Positions 24,061 to 37,745 are shown, counted from the first letter of the stretch. The stretch is DNA of 64,000 nucleotides from Phocoena phocoena (GCF_963924675.1 NC_089223.1:12164881-12228880), one strand, 5' to 3'. Notes: generated from the sequence alone by a model not told the origin. Made by a program: numbers and translations.

Positions 24061-25220
24061 TTTTTCCATATACTCTAAATAGTGCATGACATTTAAAGCC
24101 ATAGTTTGCAGTATTTTTCAAAGGTAATATTTATCTGTCCCGCTGCAGAAGTAATTGATGTATGATATCTATTTTTAAATCCACTGTGAGTATATATTCA
24201 GTAGACATGAGTCATTTTGGCAACCCCACTGCAATGATAGTGACTAAAGAAGTAAGATTCGAGAGGAATCAGCTGTCTTTCTTCTGAACCCTGAGAAAAA
24301 ATTTGTTTCAGGTAATGAAAGGCAGTAAAGCTCACCCAAAGACAGAACAAGTTAAAGGCCAGAGAAAGTCCTGGAAATATTTGAGTTCCTGCCTCCAATT
24401 GATTTCAAGTTCTAGATGCTCCCTGGAAAACTTGTGTGTAAGCTGTTTAAGCCCTTTCTTGTATTCTCAGTCAATAAAGGGCTCTTCTTCCTCCTAAGGA
24501 ATTTCAAGTTTGGTTTCTGTAACTTAAAACCAAAGGAGTCTATTGTATACCATATATTTTGCTACAATTCAGGATATTAAACTTAAGTCAGAAATAGGGG
24601 TTTATATATTCTCAGTATCTACAAGAGAGCTGTTCATAAAGAAATTCATTTTAATGTTATATTGATTGAAGACATTCCAATGACATATCACATTGTTAGA
24701 TAACATGTTAGGAGACATAAATCAGTTAAGAGGCATAAGATTATATGTTCCAGGGTATAGATTCTGTCTACACCATCCTTTGAAAACTGCTTCTCCAGTC
24801 AGGCAGATTATAGCTTTCTTGTTTTCTTGGACTAGGGGCTAGAATTGGAAATCCTAATGAGAAAATTCTTCTTCACGAGGCCTTTTCCTCTCCCCAGGTA
24901 ATTAGTCACAAACTCTTCAGAAGTCTTTGCCTGAAGCAGTCCCTTTTTGATGTACTGCTATACCAGTCATAACTTAATGTAATAGAAAGTTCTCTAACAA
25001 AACTGTTGTTGATAAAAGATGCTTTGTTCCTGGGGATGAGGTACGTCAGTCACCGCGTATTTGATGGTAACAGTAATGATCTATCGCCATTAGCATCTGG
25101 GTGCTCTAAGCCTTTCAGTTTCTGACACAAATTTCAGGTAGGTCTCTCAGCCATCTGTTCCACTAGGGAAGTAAACAACTTTCTAGAAAGTCTTCTGCAA
25201 TTTTCCTTAACTTATTCTAG
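24061..25220. other. Unassigned sequence
   Basis: No gene, RNA or confident repeat seen in about 1.2 kb of AT-rich sequence. Confidence 0.4.
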
Positions 25221-25372
25221 AGTGATGCTTTTTAAACTTCAATGTGCAGATGAACTGCTCCAGGATCTTGTAAAATGCACATTCTGATTCCGAAGGTGGA
25301 GAGTGAAGCTTGAAATTCTGCCAAGTGATGCTCATTGCTGCTGTTCTACAGACTACACTTTGCTTAGAAAGT
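25221..25372 (+). mobile_element. MER5A-like hAT DNA transposon fossil
   Basis: CTTCAATGTGCAGATGAACT, AAATGCACATTCTGATTCCG and the following GGAGAGTGAAG block match the order of MER5A, a non-autonomous hAT-Charlie element. The terminal inverted repeats are decayed. Confidence 0.55.
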
Positions 25373-27238
25373 TCTAGCGAATTTCTTATTTAGTGGTGCT
25401 GTATAGTGCTCTAATGTAATGTCAAAATGCCACAAACCTTTCAGACTTTCTCTCTCTTACAGAAGAGTAGCTCCCTACCACACACTTTTAAAAAAAAAAT
25501 AACACTATATAGTGTCAAATTCAAAACATTTTTTTCTGCTCCGCATCTTCTGAGAACTGAACCGTAAATTGATTAATCCCTGTGACATGGGCATGGTTCT
25601 CATGCCGCTAATAGCGTCCTTTGTGAAGATTATACATCAGATATCCAATAGGATGAGCAAAGAAAACTGTTCTTTTATGTGTGGCTGTAAGTGCATAGAA
25701 AGGTATGTTTCTATTATGCATTATCATTTGGATTTATCTTACCATGAACCTAGAAAATGGGAAATAATTACAAAGAAATATTCCTGATTTATGTTTTTGC
25801 ACTTCCACATTTTATTTCTCCCAATCTGAAATTTTTACATATAAGCCAATACAATTTCTCCTTCCTCTTTTTGTTTTCTACAGAGAGAGTTAAATCTTAT
25901 ATAAGTAGGACCTAGCTCATCCAGTGATTGTAACAATAATGGCACTGTCTCTCGTGGGGCAAAATATCCTTTTCTGTTTTGAAGTGCCATGCCCAGACAA
26001 CGTTAACTAGAGCATTAGATGCAGCCCTGTTGTTAGTCATAGACTCTGCCAGAAGTCTGTACACATAACAGGTAATCAAAGGACATGCTTTCCATTGATG
26101 TGGACATGTTAGCATGTAATGCCTTTGCTCCAGGGAATTGATAACAGGCTGTAACATGTCGCTCTTCTAGGTCACTTTGAATTCAGCCCAAGTTGGTTGT
26201 GATTAACACTGCTGTTGTGATTAACATCAACAGCTGTTGTAGGACTAATATGAAATATGGTATGGTGTCAGTCTACTTCACTCGTGACAAGTACCCACAC
26301 CATGAAAATCATCACCACCATTAGTGCCCTTGTAGGCAGCCTTGGGAGTCTGAATCGTTCTAAAATTGAATGCCAGACTTCCCTAGAGATGAGCCCTGTG
26401 ACAATAAATCAGGTTCATTGGAAGCTTGTTATGAAGAAAACTATTTCACTTCTTACGTGGCATCTGCTCTCTAAATAATATGATTAGATCTCCAGGGCAA
26501 TTTATGTGGACCACTAAACTGGCCATAAAATATCATAAACTTATGACATGTGATTATTTCTCCCCATTTAATGCATATAAACATCTATTACAGGTGGAGA
26601 CTCTGGCACTTGCAAGGAACTTTAATTTTACCACTAATAGCGTTAGATCTTAGGAAGAACAGGTGAACAGGCTTGCCCTTGAAGTAGACAGTGTAGTTTC
26701 AGCCAGAATCCTGACCTGTTAATAACTTCCGGTCTTTAATTGCTGGTTTTTATAAATAATCAGTCATATTATGTTTTCTAGTATAGCTGTCTACTGATTT
26801 AATTGAAAACTGCAAAACTCTTTGATCATTTTCATCTGAGATATCAATTATTCACACTTGCAAACAACATATGTATAATTTATGTAATTCAGTAAATATA
26901 ATCATCTGATGCAGTGATTTCTAAAAAATGCTTTATTAGCAATAACTATAGTTTAAAAATCTAGTGCCATAATCACATACCTCATTGGAAAGGAGTCTCT
27001 CTCATACCTTAGGCATCTCAGCAGCAATGTGAATTTTCTAACAGCAAGAAGATGGATTTACCCCCATGCTGAGTTGGGAGGTAGTTGTGTTTTTTCTGTG
27101 TTCTTGAAACTTTGGGTATGGGGTGGAAAGAAGGAGCCATACACCTGTCCAGGCACCCTCAGTTACACACTAATCAATTAAAGGAACCAGGTTATCTTAT
27201 AAAAATGGAGTATTCTGTCATTTGGTAATTTTAAAATC
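25373..27238. other. Unassigned sequence
   Basis: No gene recognised. Open frames of 72-81 codons near 25,569-26,478 lack domains and have no supporting splice or codon pattern. Confidence 0.4.
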
Positions 27239-27470
27239 CAACAACATGTTTTTTTGTTTGTTTTGCGGTACGCGGGCCTCTCACTGTTGTGGCCTCTCCC
27301 GTTGTGGAGCACAGGCTCCGGACACGCAGGCTCAGCGGCCATGGCTTACGGGCCCAGCCGCCCCGCGGCATGTGGGATCTTCCCGGACCGGGGCACGAAC
27401 CCGCGTCCCCTGCATCGGCAGGCGGACTCTCAACCACTGCGCCACCAGGGAAGCCCCAACAACATGTTTT
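27239..27470 (-). mobile_element. CHR-type SINE with perfect 14-bp target-site duplication
   Basis: A full-length SINE on the minus strand, body 27,253-27,456, with an A/T-rich tail at the left. Both polymerase III boxes are intact. Perfect direct repeats CAACAACATGTTTT lie at 27,239-27,252 and 27,457-27,470. Its overlapping open frames on both strands are incidental. Confidence 0.95.
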
Positions 27471-27704
27471 GTATTGTCATAATCGTACTTATTTGAGGAC
27501 AGGCAATAAAAATCTGACATAAAAATGCCAAGGGGAAAGTGACAACAACAGCAGCAGTAACAACAAAAACTTTGTGCCTACCCCCAACAAAGCAGAGACA
27601 AACTAGTTTCTGAATATTTCTGAAAGGTTATTCTCAAGCATTAAGCTTTTAAAAACAATACCTATGTTTTGTGTCTTCTTGGTCTATTACCTTTCTCATC
27701 AAAG

Positions 27705-28870
27705 CCGTTTTTTATTCTAAAATATTTCAAACATATACAATAATAGGATATAGCCCACATTCATGTATTTGCTACCAGGATTAAACAGATATTAATATTT
27801 GTGATATTTAGCTTGAATGAAAGTAAAATTGCAGATACATGAAAGTTCACCTCTCCCTTTTCCTTCTCCGCATCTTTCGTCACAGAGGAAGTTGATGTGC
27901 GTTATCTATGTGCCGTTTTTTGAACTTTTATTCCATTTGAATATACCAAAAATTAAACCATCATACTCCATATTGTAAGCATTCATAGCAATAATATTCT
28001 GTTTTTGTGGGGGGTTTTGCCCTCAACATTATATATTTGAGACTTATTCATGTTACTGTATGTAGCTTTATTTCATTCATTTACGCTGTCATATAACATT
28101 CCGTTGGATGAATAAACAACATAGGTCGCAGCCTTATGTTAATGTGATCCTACAGAAGAATAATTAGGTTGTTGCTCTTTTCTACTAAAGCAGGTAATGC
28201 TTCAGTGAACATCACAATATATGTCTCCTCAGGCGTATGTGTGGGATTTTCTCTAGAATAGAGACTTATAAGTGGAGCTGCTGGCAATTTATGGGCATAT
28301 CCAGATTTACCAAGTGTTGCCAAATTGCTCTCCATAGTGTTTGTATCAACTAACACTTCCAACAGCAGCGGTCCCCGTGTTGCCTCATTCTAATCAACCC
28401 CTGGTATTGTTTTTAAAAAAAGATGATATGGGGCTTCCCTGGTGGTGCAGTGGTTGGGAGTCCGCCTGCCGATGCAGGGGACGCGGGTTCGTGCCCCGGT
28501 CCGGGAAGATCCCACATACCGCAGAGCGGCTGGGCCCGTGAGCCATGCCCGCAGAGCCTGCGCGTCCGGAGCCTGTGCTCCGCAACGCGAGAGGCCACAA
28601 CAGTGAAAAGCCCGCGTACTGCAAACAAAAAAAAAACAAAAACATATGGTTGTAAAATGACATCTCGCTTGTTTTAATTTCCCTTTCCCTGAAATATCAA
28701 TGAGAACTTTGAGCGTCATTCCATGTTTCATTAACCATTAGGGTTGCTTTTCCATTTCCAAGCCTTTTCTGTTTACTTGTTTGTCTTTTCATTTTGATTT
28801 GCAGTAGTTTCTGTATTTCAATGTCAACTATTTTGAGTTAAATGACTTGTAACTCTCATAGGGTGAAGCT
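27705..28870 (-). mobile_element. Old L1M, split by a SINE
   Basis: Reverse-complement old L1 text runs from TTTCAAACATATACAATAAT through CAAATTGCTCTCCATAGTG, is broken by the SINE at 28,431-28,644, and resumes with GTTTTAATTTCCCTTTCCC. The two sides correspond to adjacent parts of L1 ORF2 C-terminus and 3' sequence. The SINE therefore inserted into an existing L1. Frames are broken. Confidence 0.7.
28431..28644 (+). mobile_element. CHR-type SINE inside an old L1
   Basis: A full-length SINE beginning GGGCTTCCCTGGTGGTGCAG and ending in an A-rich tail at about 28,626-28,644. The polymerase III B box GGTTCGTGCCC is intact. A clean target duplication is not evident; only ATATGG-like sequence is shared by the flanks. 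Confidence 0.93.
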
Positions 28871-29581
28871 TTTCTAAAAGATGTGACATCCAAAAAGCTT
28901 TTAAGCAATTTAAACCTTCACTTATTTCCTGAAGGTGAGGAGACGAGTCATAACTTCAGTGAAGCTTCTCTAAAGTTCTGTTCACACTTTTATTTTCCCC
29001 AAAGTTGCCCTTATTAGAGCTCGGTTGCTGTTTCTTTTTCTCCCTGACCACACTCCCTATTTTTTCACTTTCACGTTTCTCTTACTTCCCCCTCTGTGTT
29101 TCCCACTCAAAACCAATTAGTGATGGGTGCTGTCTCCTCAACCCAAGCACATTTTTACCTTCTCTACCTCCAGAAACATTTGGCCCCTTCTGATATTAAT
29201 GAGTCTTTTTAATTACTTCCACCAGTCATTAATTAACTGGAGGCTCAAGGGCCCAGAGTGCTAGGTATAGACTGAGCAGGCAGGGAAAGGAACAAGCTGT
29301 GAATATTCATGTGAATGGTTTTCCCTGTCACATTCTAGTTGTAAATTTTCTCATCTTTATTCTGAATTTACAGTATCCAACTTTGTTTGTTATACCTCTG
29401 CTTGGGATTATTGCCCTCATCCCTCTACTTTTATAAATTCTGCCTTACAATACTGCTAACAGTAATATTAATAATAACCAGTGGGGTTTCAGTTTTAGCT
29501 GTCACATGTGTACATACTAGCCAAACACATTATATGCATTCCAATTCAAATATTGCACTTTTATGTGCAATATTTATTATA
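28871..29581. other. Unassigned sequence next to the CBX1 retrocopy
   Basis: No gene seen. It contains a perfect 11-bp hairpin at 29,548-29,575 and ends in a TA-rich run at 29,577-29,592. Confidence 0.4.
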
Positions 29582-30965
29582 TATATATATATTTAATAAA
29601 TCTATAGTTTTATTAAGACAAAAACTGACAGTGTTGGTATGAAGTTTAACATTTAAAAACAAAAGTTTTCACAGAAACCTAACACATGCCTAAAAAGATT
29701 TTACAACGGAGTTCTAGATGCAGGTCTAAATGATGTCAAGAACTGGTGGATCTCATGATTCAAGACAGCATTTTGGGTTTTAGTTAATTCTTAGGATTAA
29801 AAAAATGTGTTTTGTTTTAAAGTGAACCACTGCCCCAGTATGAAAATTTAATCTCCTGAGACCAGGGCTTCAGAAATCATTCAACTCTTGAAGTGACTCA
29901 GTGAACTTGTGCTGTCAGTGACTGAACCCTGCCACCAATGGTTTCAAAGTTCAAAAAACAGAGGCTCCAAGAGTTTTCCACCCTAAGAGCACCGGCCCTT
30001 GTCTTTGCCTACTCTCCCATCTCCTATACTACCCTCTGCCCTTCCCCAAATACTTCAGAGCCAGTGGCTTGGATGGAGAAGCTGATATTTATAACTTCAA
30101 AATTGGAAAAGAAAGGGTCTTCTTGTTGATTTCAAGAATTAGCACCTCTAAGACAGAATGATCTGCCTGTGTATACACTCCAGTAAGACTTTTCCTCAAC
30201 CAGTTTCCATCCCCCAAATGGCAGCTTTGGTAGCTTCTTAATTGGGAAGTTAAGAAGTTACCAAAGCTTAATGCTTTTTGGGAACAGCATTAAGCTCAGG
30301 CAGGCAACACCTTAGCTTCTAAGTTTCAGGCTTTCACAGCTTTTAAACAGTCTCTCACAGTCCTCATTTAGGTTGCCAATGACATTTTTTGAAAGGATGA
30401 AATATTCTGGACACAGAACCAAATCACCATTAGTTGTTCTTTCCTTTCTTTCACCATTTCCCCCCAACAGGCCCCAAATTTTAACAAAAATGATCCTAAC
30501 CCATCTCCCTTCTTCCCCACCCCATCCCTCCCACCCCAAATAACACACCAGAAATAGCCAAAAACTACATACATGCTACGCTGTAAAAATGCAGGGTTAA
30601 CACTATTGGGAAGAAGGCTGTGGGTTGTGGAGATGCTCTTTGAAGATCTGCAGTATCTTTTGCTCTCCCACATCCAATTCTGCAAGTTTTGTCCTTCATA
30701 GAAGGCCCTTTGCTTTTCTCAGCAAAGTTCAGAATGGGTTGCCTTGAAACACTGACCTTCCTTCCCCTCCACTGGGATGGGTGTGCAAACTATACAGCAT
30801 GGAGCGGCTTTAAAGCACTTGGGCTGCTGTAGGGCACAGAAACTATACTGGCTCTTCAAAGGACATCTTCTCAAGCCCCCTCTACGGTGTCAAGACAAGT
30901 AGAACTCCTTCTTTCCCCACCTGAAACCCACAGTCAGATGTGACAGGGGCTGGTAGTCAGGAGAG

Positions 30966-31734
<769 letters not shown>

Positions 31735-31743
31735 TTTATTATA

Positions 31744-32315
31744 ATTTTATTGATAATTATCTTAATATTTTACAAAAGATAAGCTTTTCCATCTGTCACT
31801 ATCTCATATATGTCCTAGAAAATATTTTCGTCTCTAGAAACAACATTGCTTTCCCCATGGAATTCACACTTCTCAATTTTTTATGTGCAAATTACTATTC
31901 TTTAAAAAATTTAATAATTTACCAAATTAATTAAACCCGTATCACACTAGGGTATAGATTAATATCCAGCTTTATCTTTCTAACTATTTACAAATTTATA
32001 AATGCGGAAAGTTATATATGTTACACATATTCATATACTGTAAATATGGCAAAATACAGTTGCTTACTTTGTTAAATATTTTCTCCATGTTAAGGAAATA
32101 GTATGTTAGGTATGTATCATTTGTTTACCATTACTTATTTCAAATGTAAAAACATGATTTGACTGAAACAATTTCCATCTGTGATGATTTTCAGGATCAT
32201 ATTAGTTTCATAATTGGTTATTATTATAAAAATTTGTCTTGATTTGGATATAGAATTTGCTAAAGTTTATCTTTGTACTACCGATCCAAAATATGTTGCT
32301 AGGCAAATTCAGGAC
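31744..32315. other. Unassigned AT-rich sequence
   Basis: Very AT-rich, with no recognisable gene or element. Confidence 0.4.
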
Positions 32316-32563
32316 AAAACCAATGTTACAGGGCTTCCCTGGTGGCGCAGTGGTTGAGAGTCTGCCTGCCGATGCAGGGGACGTGGGTTCGTGCCCCGGT
32401 CTGGTCTGGGAAGATCCCACATGCCGCGGAGCGGCTGGGAGCCATGGCCGCTGAGCCTGCACGTCCGGAGCCTGTGCTCCGCAACGGGAGAGGCCACAGC
32501 AGTGAGAGGCCTGCGTACCGCAAAAAACAAACAAACAAACAAAAAAAAAACCCAATGTTACAG
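32316..32563 (+). mobile_element. CHR-type SINE, short-deletion form
   Basis: The body runs 32,331-32,550 with a CAAACAAACAAA tail. The flanking direct repeat is CCAATGTTACAG (32,319-32,330 plus first base of the SINE; 32,552-32,563). Compared with the copy at 28,431 it lacks about six bases after CGGCTGGG and has a GTCTGGTCTGG duplication in the tRNA-unrelated part. The A and B boxes are intact. Confidence 0.94.
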
Positions 32564-32639
32564 AGATTTCTTTTTAATGTACTAAAAGTAAGAATCTCTA
32601 AAAATCTCACTATGAAAATTTCCTACTTAAATCCTTTAA

Positions 32640-33165
32640 TGATTACAGGTCACCTGCAAGTAATAATCAAGCTCCTTAACGTGACATACAATGCATTACA
32701 TTATGTAACTTCCTCCTCCTCTTTCCTAATTTCTTACCATTCCCTTACTCACAGTATATTTAATGACATTTAATGAAATAAATGTGATGTAACTGCTGAT
32801 ACCAATGACGTAATTTCTTGCCTTGCTTTCCGATCTTACTCTTTCTTCTGTCTGGAATGACATTACTTCTTTTGTTTTCTGGTCTAACTGACATATATCT
32901 AAAAGATTCAGTTCATTTACCAATTGACAGCCCTGGGAAGCCTTCTCTGTCCAGTGCTTTTTAAACTGAGGTAGGTTTCGAGGGTGATTTTGTTCCCACT
33001 TATGCAAAATATATTTCTCTCTTAGTCTCCTCATTATTCTGGACACATATATATCTGTTTTCCTAATCAGACTGCAAGACCTTTAACTTTAGAGACTGAA
33101 CTTAATTATTTTCATATGCCATGTACTTAGCATAATGCTCAGTGAGTGCCTGGTGCAATGAACTG
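32640..33165 (+). mobile_element. L2 LINE 3' region, probable
   Basis: Sense L2-like landmarks are GTCTGGAATGACATTACTTC, GCCCTGGGAAGCCTTCTCTG, AGACTGCAAGACCTTTAACT and the end block CTTAGCATAATGCTCAGTG. It is diverged, with several gaps. Confidence 0.55.
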
Positions 33166-33895
33166 AATCATTCTGTGCCTGCTTACATATGGTTGAGGTA
33201 TAAAGTACGAATTACTTTTTTCTTTTCTTTAAAACAAGCCACATAAAATTTCAACTAAACAGAAATTTCATATGCTTTTAATAAAGGTCACAACGTACTC
33301 AAATATAATCAAAAGCATGTATATTCTTTTAAAATATTCTGTAAAGGAGCTATTTTTTACTTTTCAAATGAGCAGTTCCTCCATTTAATTGGAGTGAATA
33401 CAGTTGTTTTTATTTTTAACAGTAATATTAATTCTAAACTAGACATATGTATAAAATGTTTACTTTAGGCAGCAAATAGAAATTACTAGTGTAAGTAAAT
33501 TCTCTTTCCCTGTATGTATTCCCTACTTCATGGAATATTATAAAAATTATAAGAATTGTGGTTTAAAACAATACTGAGATACTCTAAAAGTGTTAGTAAT
33601 ATAAACTGAAATTGTCACTGAAGAAAATTGCATCTTTCTATTGAAAACTTCCTTTGAAGCCCTGCTAATATGGTTAAAGATTATTCAGTAGCCCATAAGA
33701 TAGGGCAAATTGGTGTTTCTTCCCTGATAGAACTGCCTTGAATTCTTGCTGTTTCCCATCCTATAGTAGCCTATTATCTATAGATTTTGGAGAGGCTTAT
33801 CTGAACCTGTTTCCTTTGATGATTATTAAAATGGCTTCAAATTAATACACTCTACATCTGCTGCATTGCAAATTCACTTTGAAAACCCAGCTAGC
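33166..33895. other. Unassigned sequence
   Basis: No gene or confident repeat seen. Confidence 0.4.
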
Positions 33896-34037
33896 GGGAC
33901 TTCCCTGGTGACGCAGTGGATAAGAATCTGCCTGCCAATGCAGGGGACACAGGTTGGAGCCCTGGTCCGGGAAGATCCCACATGCCGCAGAGCAACTAAG
34001 CCCATGTGCCACAACTACTAAGCCTGCGCTCTAGAAA
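33896..34037 (+). mobile_element. Older CHR-family SINE, 3' truncated
   Basis: GGGACTTCCCTGGTGACGCA opens a tRNA-derived SINE whose body reads GAGCAACTAAGCCCATGTGC and CACAACTACTAAGCCTGCG. This body differs from the young CHR type elsewhere in the window and fits an older CHR subfamily shared by cetaceans and related artiodactyls. The B box is changed (GGTTGGAGCCC). Confidence 0.85.
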
Positions 34038-34234
34038 GTTGCAAAATAAATCAGATGCAGGATTTGTTTGCTCTATACAAACATTAAAATGTGTATGTAA
34101 GACATGACTATATTATGCCATCTGTTATCTTTAGTATCTATTTTATGGCTTCTCTTAATATTTTGATAAATAAAGCATTTTCCCTGTTACATCTTGTGAA
34201 ACGTAATTACCTTTTACTATTAGCCTGCTCCTAA

Positions 34235-34350
34235 TCTAGAGAGCATTTTACAAGATAAAGCACTTTATGTATTCAGTGATGGATAGTATTGCCATCTTAC
34301 ACATGAGAAAACCAAAGCTTAGTAGTGACAAACAGGTCACTGAAACTGTA
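34235..34350 (-). mobile_element. MIR SINE fragment
   Basis: TACAAGATAAAGCACTTTAT, CCATCTTACACATGAGAAAA and CAAACAGGTCACTG follow the reversed MIR order. Diverged and partial. Confidence 0.5.
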
Positions 34351-36157
34351 TCTATTCTCAAAGACTAGATTATTTAAATATAATTGGATAACAGGTGAAG
34401 TTCAATTAATTAGCTAATAACTAATAACTTTAGCTACTAGTGAGTGATCAGTTTGAAAGAGCTAAACGTCTAATGACTTGATGTAAATCATTTTTTATTT
34501 AAAATGAAGATATGTATTTATTTAAACAATGTAAATGATATGAAAAAAATAGCTATGTTTCAAGAGAATGGGGTAAACAACTTAGGTATTCCCTAGACTG
34601 TTCTTTGGTATAATATATGCCTATCTATTTTATATTAAAATAATGTAGAAGCTGGTGATGTTCTTGGTTTCTGGACAAATTATAACATATTGAATATTAG
34701 AGATATGAAAATTTTAGAGATTTTTACCAGTTCATATACATATATGTATGTTTAAACCACTCTATAAAGTGGCATTTATCACAAGGCAACATGTGGCAAA
34801 CACCAGAATCATTTGTTTTTTGAGAAGTATAGACCATATATATAACTACTTACAAATTAGAAATTTTCCAAAATTAAATCCCAAGGAATCCTTACGTAGA
34901 CCTTACCAAAAGATATATCCTCCCAGAATATTTAAAATTTTCAACAGAAAATGTGAATTGTACAAATATTGAGAAAGCTTAATGCTCATATAATAACCTA
35001 TAAAATATTTAATTCAGATGTAACCCTGACAGTCGTTATGATTAGTTGTTAAATATTTACCAGCACATCATTAGAGATAGCCAACCGGAAAACTAAAAAC
35101 GAAATAGTTGAAAGTCTTTACATCTGAGGAGTGGGAATGTGGAGGCTGAAGGTGTTGTTGCTTTTTATAGCAAACCACTTTGCAATATTGCATTATTTTT
35201 TAACTATGTGCAGATACTAGTTTGAATCAAAATCTTTCCTTAAAAGAATTTATAGAACAAGTGATTCAAAAAGTTAAGGCTGTTCGTACCTTGTAATACT
35301 CACTTACTGTGTGATTTTTTAAAACCTGACCGTTTTAAAGTTTTTGCATCTTCTCTTGCTTTTAAGTTGCTGTTTCTCTAAAATATCTGATCATACTAGT
35401 TCTTCTTTAAGGGTGCTGTGCTACATTATGCCCTGTCCTCTGGTGTGTCTGTGGGGTTTCCTGACTGGTAGAGAGGTGAGAGAGCTACTGTTAAGCTGGG
35501 GTCACCTAATGTCCTGAAGGTGGAATAATTTGTTTTAAGAGCAGTGGCACTTATACCTAGGGCTCTCAGAGGGATTTATTTTTGGAGGAAAACCTGGCAG
35601 CAACATGGAGAAAGGGGTGGAAATGTTAACTGTGAATGTATAGATTTTCATTCAGTACTCCAGGTTTTAGTTCCATCACTAACTTATACCTTCTTTTGTC
35701 CTCAGCTTTTCCAAGGTCCTCAGCTTTTCCAAGGTCCCCTAAGGGTTCTCAGAGCAGATTATGGGTCTATATAATTTACCCTTCTTTATGTGTTAGTAAT
35801 ACTTTTAATAGAATCCCAGTAGGGAAAGGCGGTAAACAGCCGTTTAAAATCTTGAACTAGAAATCTATAAGCCTTTTTTTTTAAAAAAAGTACTCTTTAA
35901 TTCAGTTTGTTTTGAAGATAAAAGGAGGTACCCATAAAGGAAAAAATTTACATAATTTAATTTCAACAATAAACAAGTTTAAAAGAGTCCAGAAAATTCA
36001 GTACATATTGCAGATTGCCAAATATTAAAAAGTATACCTCTTAGATTGCTTATTTTCAGAATTGTTTTCCATTGAAACAATTGTCAGCTATAGCCTCTTA
36101 GTTCTACTAGTAATGGTTTCTATGTATATAGTTTCTCACTTGAGATTTCATCCTGAA
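34351..36157. other. Unassigned sequence
   Basis: No gene seen. Contains a perfect 18-base tandem duplication at 35,699-35,734. Confidence 0.4.
35699..35734 (+). repeat. Perfect 18-bp tandem duplication
   Basis: TCCTCAGCTTTTCCAAGG occurs twice with no spacer and no mismatch, so the duplication is recent or its length has been stable. Confidence 0.97.
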
Positions 36158-36360
36158 ACTTAATATGACATGGTATAAAGTACACTAGACCAGTAGCCAT
36201 AAGACTGGGTACTAGTCCTGAACTTACCCAGCAGTGGTGAGATTATGGGCACAATATTTCAGCTTTCAGAACCTCAAGTTCTTCCATCATGAAACAAGAA
36301 TTTGGACTGGGTGAAATTTATATTCCCTTCAGGCTCTGGTATTCTGTGGTTTAAATAGAA
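36158..36360 (+). mobile_element. MIR SINE
   Basis: GTATAAAGTACACTAGACCA, CTAGTCCTGAACTTACCCA, ATTATGGGCACAATATTTCA and CTTCCATCATGAAACAAGAA follow the MIR consensus from its tRNA head to the core. Diverged but colinear. Confidence 0.6.
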
Positions 36361-36528
36361 ATATTTTTTTTCTTCTAAGTACATTTTTGCAAAACTTTTA
36401 AATGCAATTATTTTTTGTCAGTAACTAGAATAAACTATTTTATCTGAATCTAATCACTCGTCTCTTCCTACACTTCTTTTATCTTGGTCCAAGCCACTGG
36501 CTATGTCTTCCTGCCTCCACAGCATTTT

Positions 36529-36739
36529 GAGAGAGCTTCGTTTTTTTTTTTTTTTTTGATGTGGACCATTTTTAAAGTCTTTATTGAATTTGTTACAATA
36601 TTGCTTCTGTTTTTTGGTTTTTTGGCTGCTAGGCATGTGAGGTCTTAGCTCCCTGACCAGGGATCGAACCACACCCCCTGCATAGGAAGGCGAAGACTTA
36701 ACCATTGCACTGCCAGGGAAGTCCCCAGGAGAGAGCTTC
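36529..36739 (-). mobile_element. tRNA-derived SINE of a second CHR-related family, with target duplication
   Basis: The minus-strand head ends at 36,728 (GGGACTTCCCTGGCAGTGCA when reversed). The body contains AAGTCTTTATTGAATTTGTT in the plus orientation and starts at a T run, 36,540-36,556. Perfect 11-bp repeats GAGAGAGCTTC lie at 36,529-36,539 and 36,729-36,739. The body sequence is unrelated to that of the young CHR copies, so it is a different family. Confidence 0.88.
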
Positions 36740-37289
36740 TTGAACTGCAGATCAAATTATAAATCTTCTTCTACTTATGATGGGGTTGTGTCTTGATAAA
36801 CCCATACTAAACTTAAAATATTGTAAGTTGAAATGCATTTGGTACAGGTAAACTACCTTACCTCATAGCTTAGCCTAGTCTACCTTAAAAGTGCTCAAAA
36901 CACAATAGCATATAATTGGGCAAAACCGTCTTAACACAAAGCTTATTTTATAATAAAGTATTGAATATCTCATGTGATTTATTGAATACTGTACTGGAGG
37001 GGAAAAAAACAGAATTGTTGTATGGGTACAGAGCGGTTTTAAGTATATCGGTTGGGTTGTCTACCCTCCTGATTGTGTGGCTGCCTGGGAACTGTGGCTA
37101 GCTGCCGCTGCCCATATCACAAGAGTGTATCATACCACATTGCATATCGGTGGCCCGGGAAAAGATCACGATTCAAAGTATGCATTCTAATGAATGCCTG
37201 TTGCTTTCGCTCCATGGCAAAGTCAACAAATCCTAAGTCAAACCCTTGCAAGTTGGAATCATCTGTACGTCATTCCTCTACTGAGAAAT
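36740..37289. other. Unassigned sequence
   Basis: No gene or confident repeat recognised. Confidence 0.4.
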
Positions 37290-37745
37290 CATCAGTGATA
37301 CATAGAATAAAGTCCAAGTTCTTACCAAGGCCTGTAAGTCCATGGTCTAGGCACTGCCTAATTTTCCAGCTTTATCTTAGCCAATTTGCACTTAGTTTGC
37401 TGAAACCATAGTGGTCACTTTTTCTTTCCTGAAACATGCCAAATTCTTTCCGGACTCTCCTGTTCTTCTTTCTGCCAAGACTGCTCTCTCTTTCCATTTT
37501 TCACAGGTCTAGCTCCTGCAGGACTCAAGGACTCAGCTTGAAAGCCTTTTTCTCATAAAATACTTCTTCTTTTCATTCCCTCTCCACTCCATTGTTTTCT
37601 TGACCATCATATTCTTCTCAGTTCCTAATGATTTATTTGTTTGGTCAGGGCAGAAAACAAGTGTCTCATGTTGAGCACTATATCCTTTATGCCTAGTGTC
37701 ATGTCTGGAACACAACAAGTGCTTGATAAACATTTGATGAAGGAG
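37290..37745 (+). mobile_element. L2 LINE 3' region
   Basis: AGAATAAAGTCCAAGTTCTT, CCTGTAAGTCCATGGTCTAG, CATGTCTGGAACACAACAAG and CTTGATAAACATTTGATGAA follow the L2 3' end in order and in sense. Confidence 0.65.
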
